Of a DNA stretch of 15,696 nt, positions 14,161 to 15,696 are shown in pieces (the stretch's first letter is position 1; every line of letters starts with the position of its first letter). Source of the stretch: an uncultured Francisella sp. (GTDB lineage: Bacteria; Pseudomonadota; Gammaproteobacteria; Burkholderiales; Neisseriaceae); NCBI GenBank assembly GCA_943914555.1, contig CALUCM010000027.1, positions 1 to 15,696 on the forward strand, written 5' to 3'. Made by a program: the position numbers and the translations under genes. The notes beneath the pieces are model-generated. The model saw nothing but the letters and a program-made list of their open reading frames with translations, searched no databases and had not been told where the DNA came from.

Positions 14161-15696
14161 TTATACCTCCTTAGAATGAGACTTCTCTAAATGATAACGA
14201 CCCGTTTTTAATGAAGAAGGTCCCAATCGTGCATATTTGAACATCAAATACATTTCTACTACCAAGAAAATAGTATATAAAAGAGTGATGCCAATTAAAG
14301 TAAACCATATCTCTGCTGGTGAAATGCCAGATACAGAAAGGAACGTAGGCAATACATGGTCAATAGCCCAAGGTTGGCGGCCATATTCAGCCACATACCA
14401 ACCACATTCAATGGCAATAAGAGGTAAAGGAATGGACCAAAGAGCTAAACGAAGTAAAGTCCGGCTAATGTTCGTTTTCTTCTTATACACCACATAAGTG
14501 CATAGAAAAAATAATAGAAGAAACCAAGCACTTAAAAATACCATTATCCTAAAACCGATAAATAAGGATGGGATACCTTGAGGAATAGTCATTTCAGCGG
14601 CTTTTTGGATTTCGTCCTCAGTCGCAGAAGCAATTGATCTTTCAGGAGGAATAATGGCACGAAGCAATTGTCCATATCCCCAATCCTCTTTGTATTTATC
14701 AAAATCTTTCTGAGCCTTAGCAAGCGCAGCTGTCTTTTCTTTCTCTGAATTAAAAGTTTGCTTACCACTAATCACTTGCAAAGCTTCATCCGCAATAATT
14801 CCATTTTTCACTTTGGCAACAGTCATTTCAACGATTTGTTTCGCTCCTAAAACGACTTCACCTTTTGAAGGATCGATTTGAGTTTTGTAATAATTAATTA
14901 GGCTAGTTCCACAAGGAATAGTCAACCATGAATCATTTTCATTGAAATCGGTGGAAGATCGATAACTTGGCCAAGCCAGTACCTTAAAATTAATACATCC
15001 ACCAACTCCATCATAATGTCCTTCAATAGCAGCCATTTTCGCTGGTTGATATTGATTAACATGTTCACCTGATTCATGACCAAACCAAATGACTGATAAA
15101 CTAACCAGCAATCCAAAAATACCGGCCACAGTAAATGATTTTCTTGCAAATTCAATATCCCTGTTTTTAAGAAGATACCAAGCTGAAATACCTAGTACAA
15201 ACATTGCTCCAAAAACATACCCTGCAGAAACAGTATGCATAAACTTGGCTTGTGCGACTGGATTAAAAATCACTTGGCTAAAACTAGTCATTTCATGTCG
15301 TACTGTAACTGGATTAAGAGAGGAACCGGCAGGATGTTGCATCCAACCATTTGCTACTAAAATCAACAATGCTGATAAATTTGTTCCAATCGCAGTTAAC
15401 CAAGTTACCACTAAGTGAGCTTTCTTGCTAATTTTATCCCAACTAAAAAACATGAGACCAACTAAAGTCGACTCAAGAAAGAAAGCAACCAACCCTTCAA
15501 TTGCTAAAGGTGCACCAAAAATGTCTCCTACAAAGTGCGAGTAATAAGCCCAATTGGTGCCAAACTCAAACTCCATAGTCAATCCGGTAGTTACCCCTAA
15601 AGCAAAGTTAATCCCAAATAGCTTGCCCCAAAATCGAGTCATATCTTTATAGACAACTTTGTCAGTTCTTACATAAATCGTCTCCATGATCGCAAT
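14161..15696 (-). CDS. cydA: Cytochrome bd ubiquinol oxidase subunit I CydA (5' end beyond window)
   Basis: CydA carries haems b558, b595 and d and the quinol site of cytochrome bd. The frame is open to the window edge. The Met at 15687 aligns with the internal METVYV of E. coli CydA, and the three preceding codons (Ile-Ala-Ile) also match, so the true start lies about 35 codons beyond 15696. With residues counted from that Met, features include E64 and E72 (proton-path glutamates in AIEGLVAFFLEST) and H151 (b558 ligand in KFMHTVSAGY). Others are K217/E222 of the Q-loop (AKMAAIE), M382 (second b558 ligand, FRIMV) and GRQPW (436-440). The Q-loop (about 203-340) is the long E. coli type, some 20 residues longer. 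The usual GDESG reads GHESG. The first b595 His lies off the window. First visible gene of the cyd operon; its promoter is not in view. Confidence 0.96.
   Translation of the reverse strand: MAIMETIYVRTDKVVYKDMTRFWGKLFGINFALGVTTGLTMEFEFGTNWAYYSHFVGDIFGAPLAIEGLVAFFLESTLVGLMFFSWDKISKKAHLVVTWLTAIGTNLSALLILVANGWMQHPAGSSLNPVTVRHEMTSFSQVIFNPVAQAKFMHTVSAGYVFGAMFVLGISAWYLLKNRDIEFARKSFTVAGIFGLLVSLSVIWFGHESGEHVNQYQPAKMAAIEGHYDGVGGCINFKVLAWPSYRSSTDFNENDSWLTIPCGTSLINYYKTQIDPSKGEVVLGAKQIVEMTVAKVKNGIIADEALQVISGKQTFNSEKEKTAALAKAQKDFDKYKEDWGYGQLLRAIIPPERSIASATEDEIQKAAEMTIPQGIPSLFIGFRIMVFLSAWFLLLFFLCTYVVYKKKTNISRTLLRLALWSIPLPLIAIECGWYVAEYGRQPWAIDHVLPTFLSVSGISPAEIWFTLIGITLLYTIFLVVEMYLMFKYARLGPSSLKTGRYHLEKSHSKEV
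14166..14172 (-). promoter_or_regulatory. Strong Shine-Dalgarno for cydB inside the cydA 3' end
   Basis: AAGGAGG on the minus strand ends 8 nt before the cydB ATG at 14157 and lies within the last codons of cydA. This suits tight co-expression of the two oxidase subunits. Confidence 0.8.

Noticed and set aside
11753..15418. Plus-strand ORFs opposite cydD, cydB and cydA
   Set aside because: They are antisense shadows of membrane-protein genes with conserved sense-strand motifs.
15687..15687. Met codon at 15687 as the start of cydA
   Set aside because: It aligns with an internal Met of E. coli CydA, and the three codons before it still match the family, so the gene continues past the edge.
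1..15696. CRISPR array, insertion sequence, integrase, toxin-antitoxin or defence system
   Set aside because: No repeat-spacer pattern, transposase/integrase motif, terminal inverted repeats or defence-type domains were seen; the only tandem repeat is the 12-bp pair in ligA. The tRNA flanks housekeeping genes and shows no partial 3' duplicate.

Overview
The window is an ordinary, gene-dense piece of a low-GC proteobacterial chromosome. It carries no mobile element, CRISPR array or defence island. The best guess is a betaproteobacterium of the Burkholderiales (Alcaligenaceae-like) with reduced GC. The ZipA protein has the long C-terminal half that I associate with Burkholderiales, and the AnmK C-terminus and the zipA-ligA-galU order fit that. 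This assignment rests on remembered family patterns, not on a search.

Left block, minus strand (1-4743): zipA -> ligA -> galU are tightly packed (15 nt gap, then a 4 nt ATGA overlap), and galU runs off the left edge. zipA is an essential-type cell-division gene. LigA is unusually long (853 residues) because of two insertions around its helix-hairpin-helix region. Upstream of zipA are a tRNA-Arg(CCG), its likely terminator, and a TATAAT box that suggests zipA starts 87 nt downstream of the longest possible start.

Central block, plus strand (about 4978-9489): anmK (anhydromuramic acid kinase, cell-wall recycling), an FtsK/SpoIIIE-family protein, and hemH (ferrochelatase) form a compact operon. 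The FtsK-like protein keeps the four-TM membrane domain, the alpha/beta motor fold and a recognisable gamma winged helix. Its Walker A Lys/Ser and Walker B Glu have been replaced, so it looks like a motor-dead FtsK homologue in an intact reading frame. It is the most unusual item here.

Right block, minus strand (9471-15696): cydA -> cydB -> cydX-like -> cydD -> cydC is a complete cytochrome bd oxidase locus with its assembly ABC transporter. The 5' end of cydA lies beyond the right edge. A 26-codon ORF with a perfect AGGAGG between cydB and cydD is the likely CydX-type small subunit. hemH (haem synthesis) and cydC (haem-oxidase assembly) converge and overlap by 19 nt.

The window therefore holds a division/DNA-ligation module, a wall-recycling/FtsK-like/haem operon, and a microaerobic respiration operon. 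No intergenic stretch exceeds about 130 bases.
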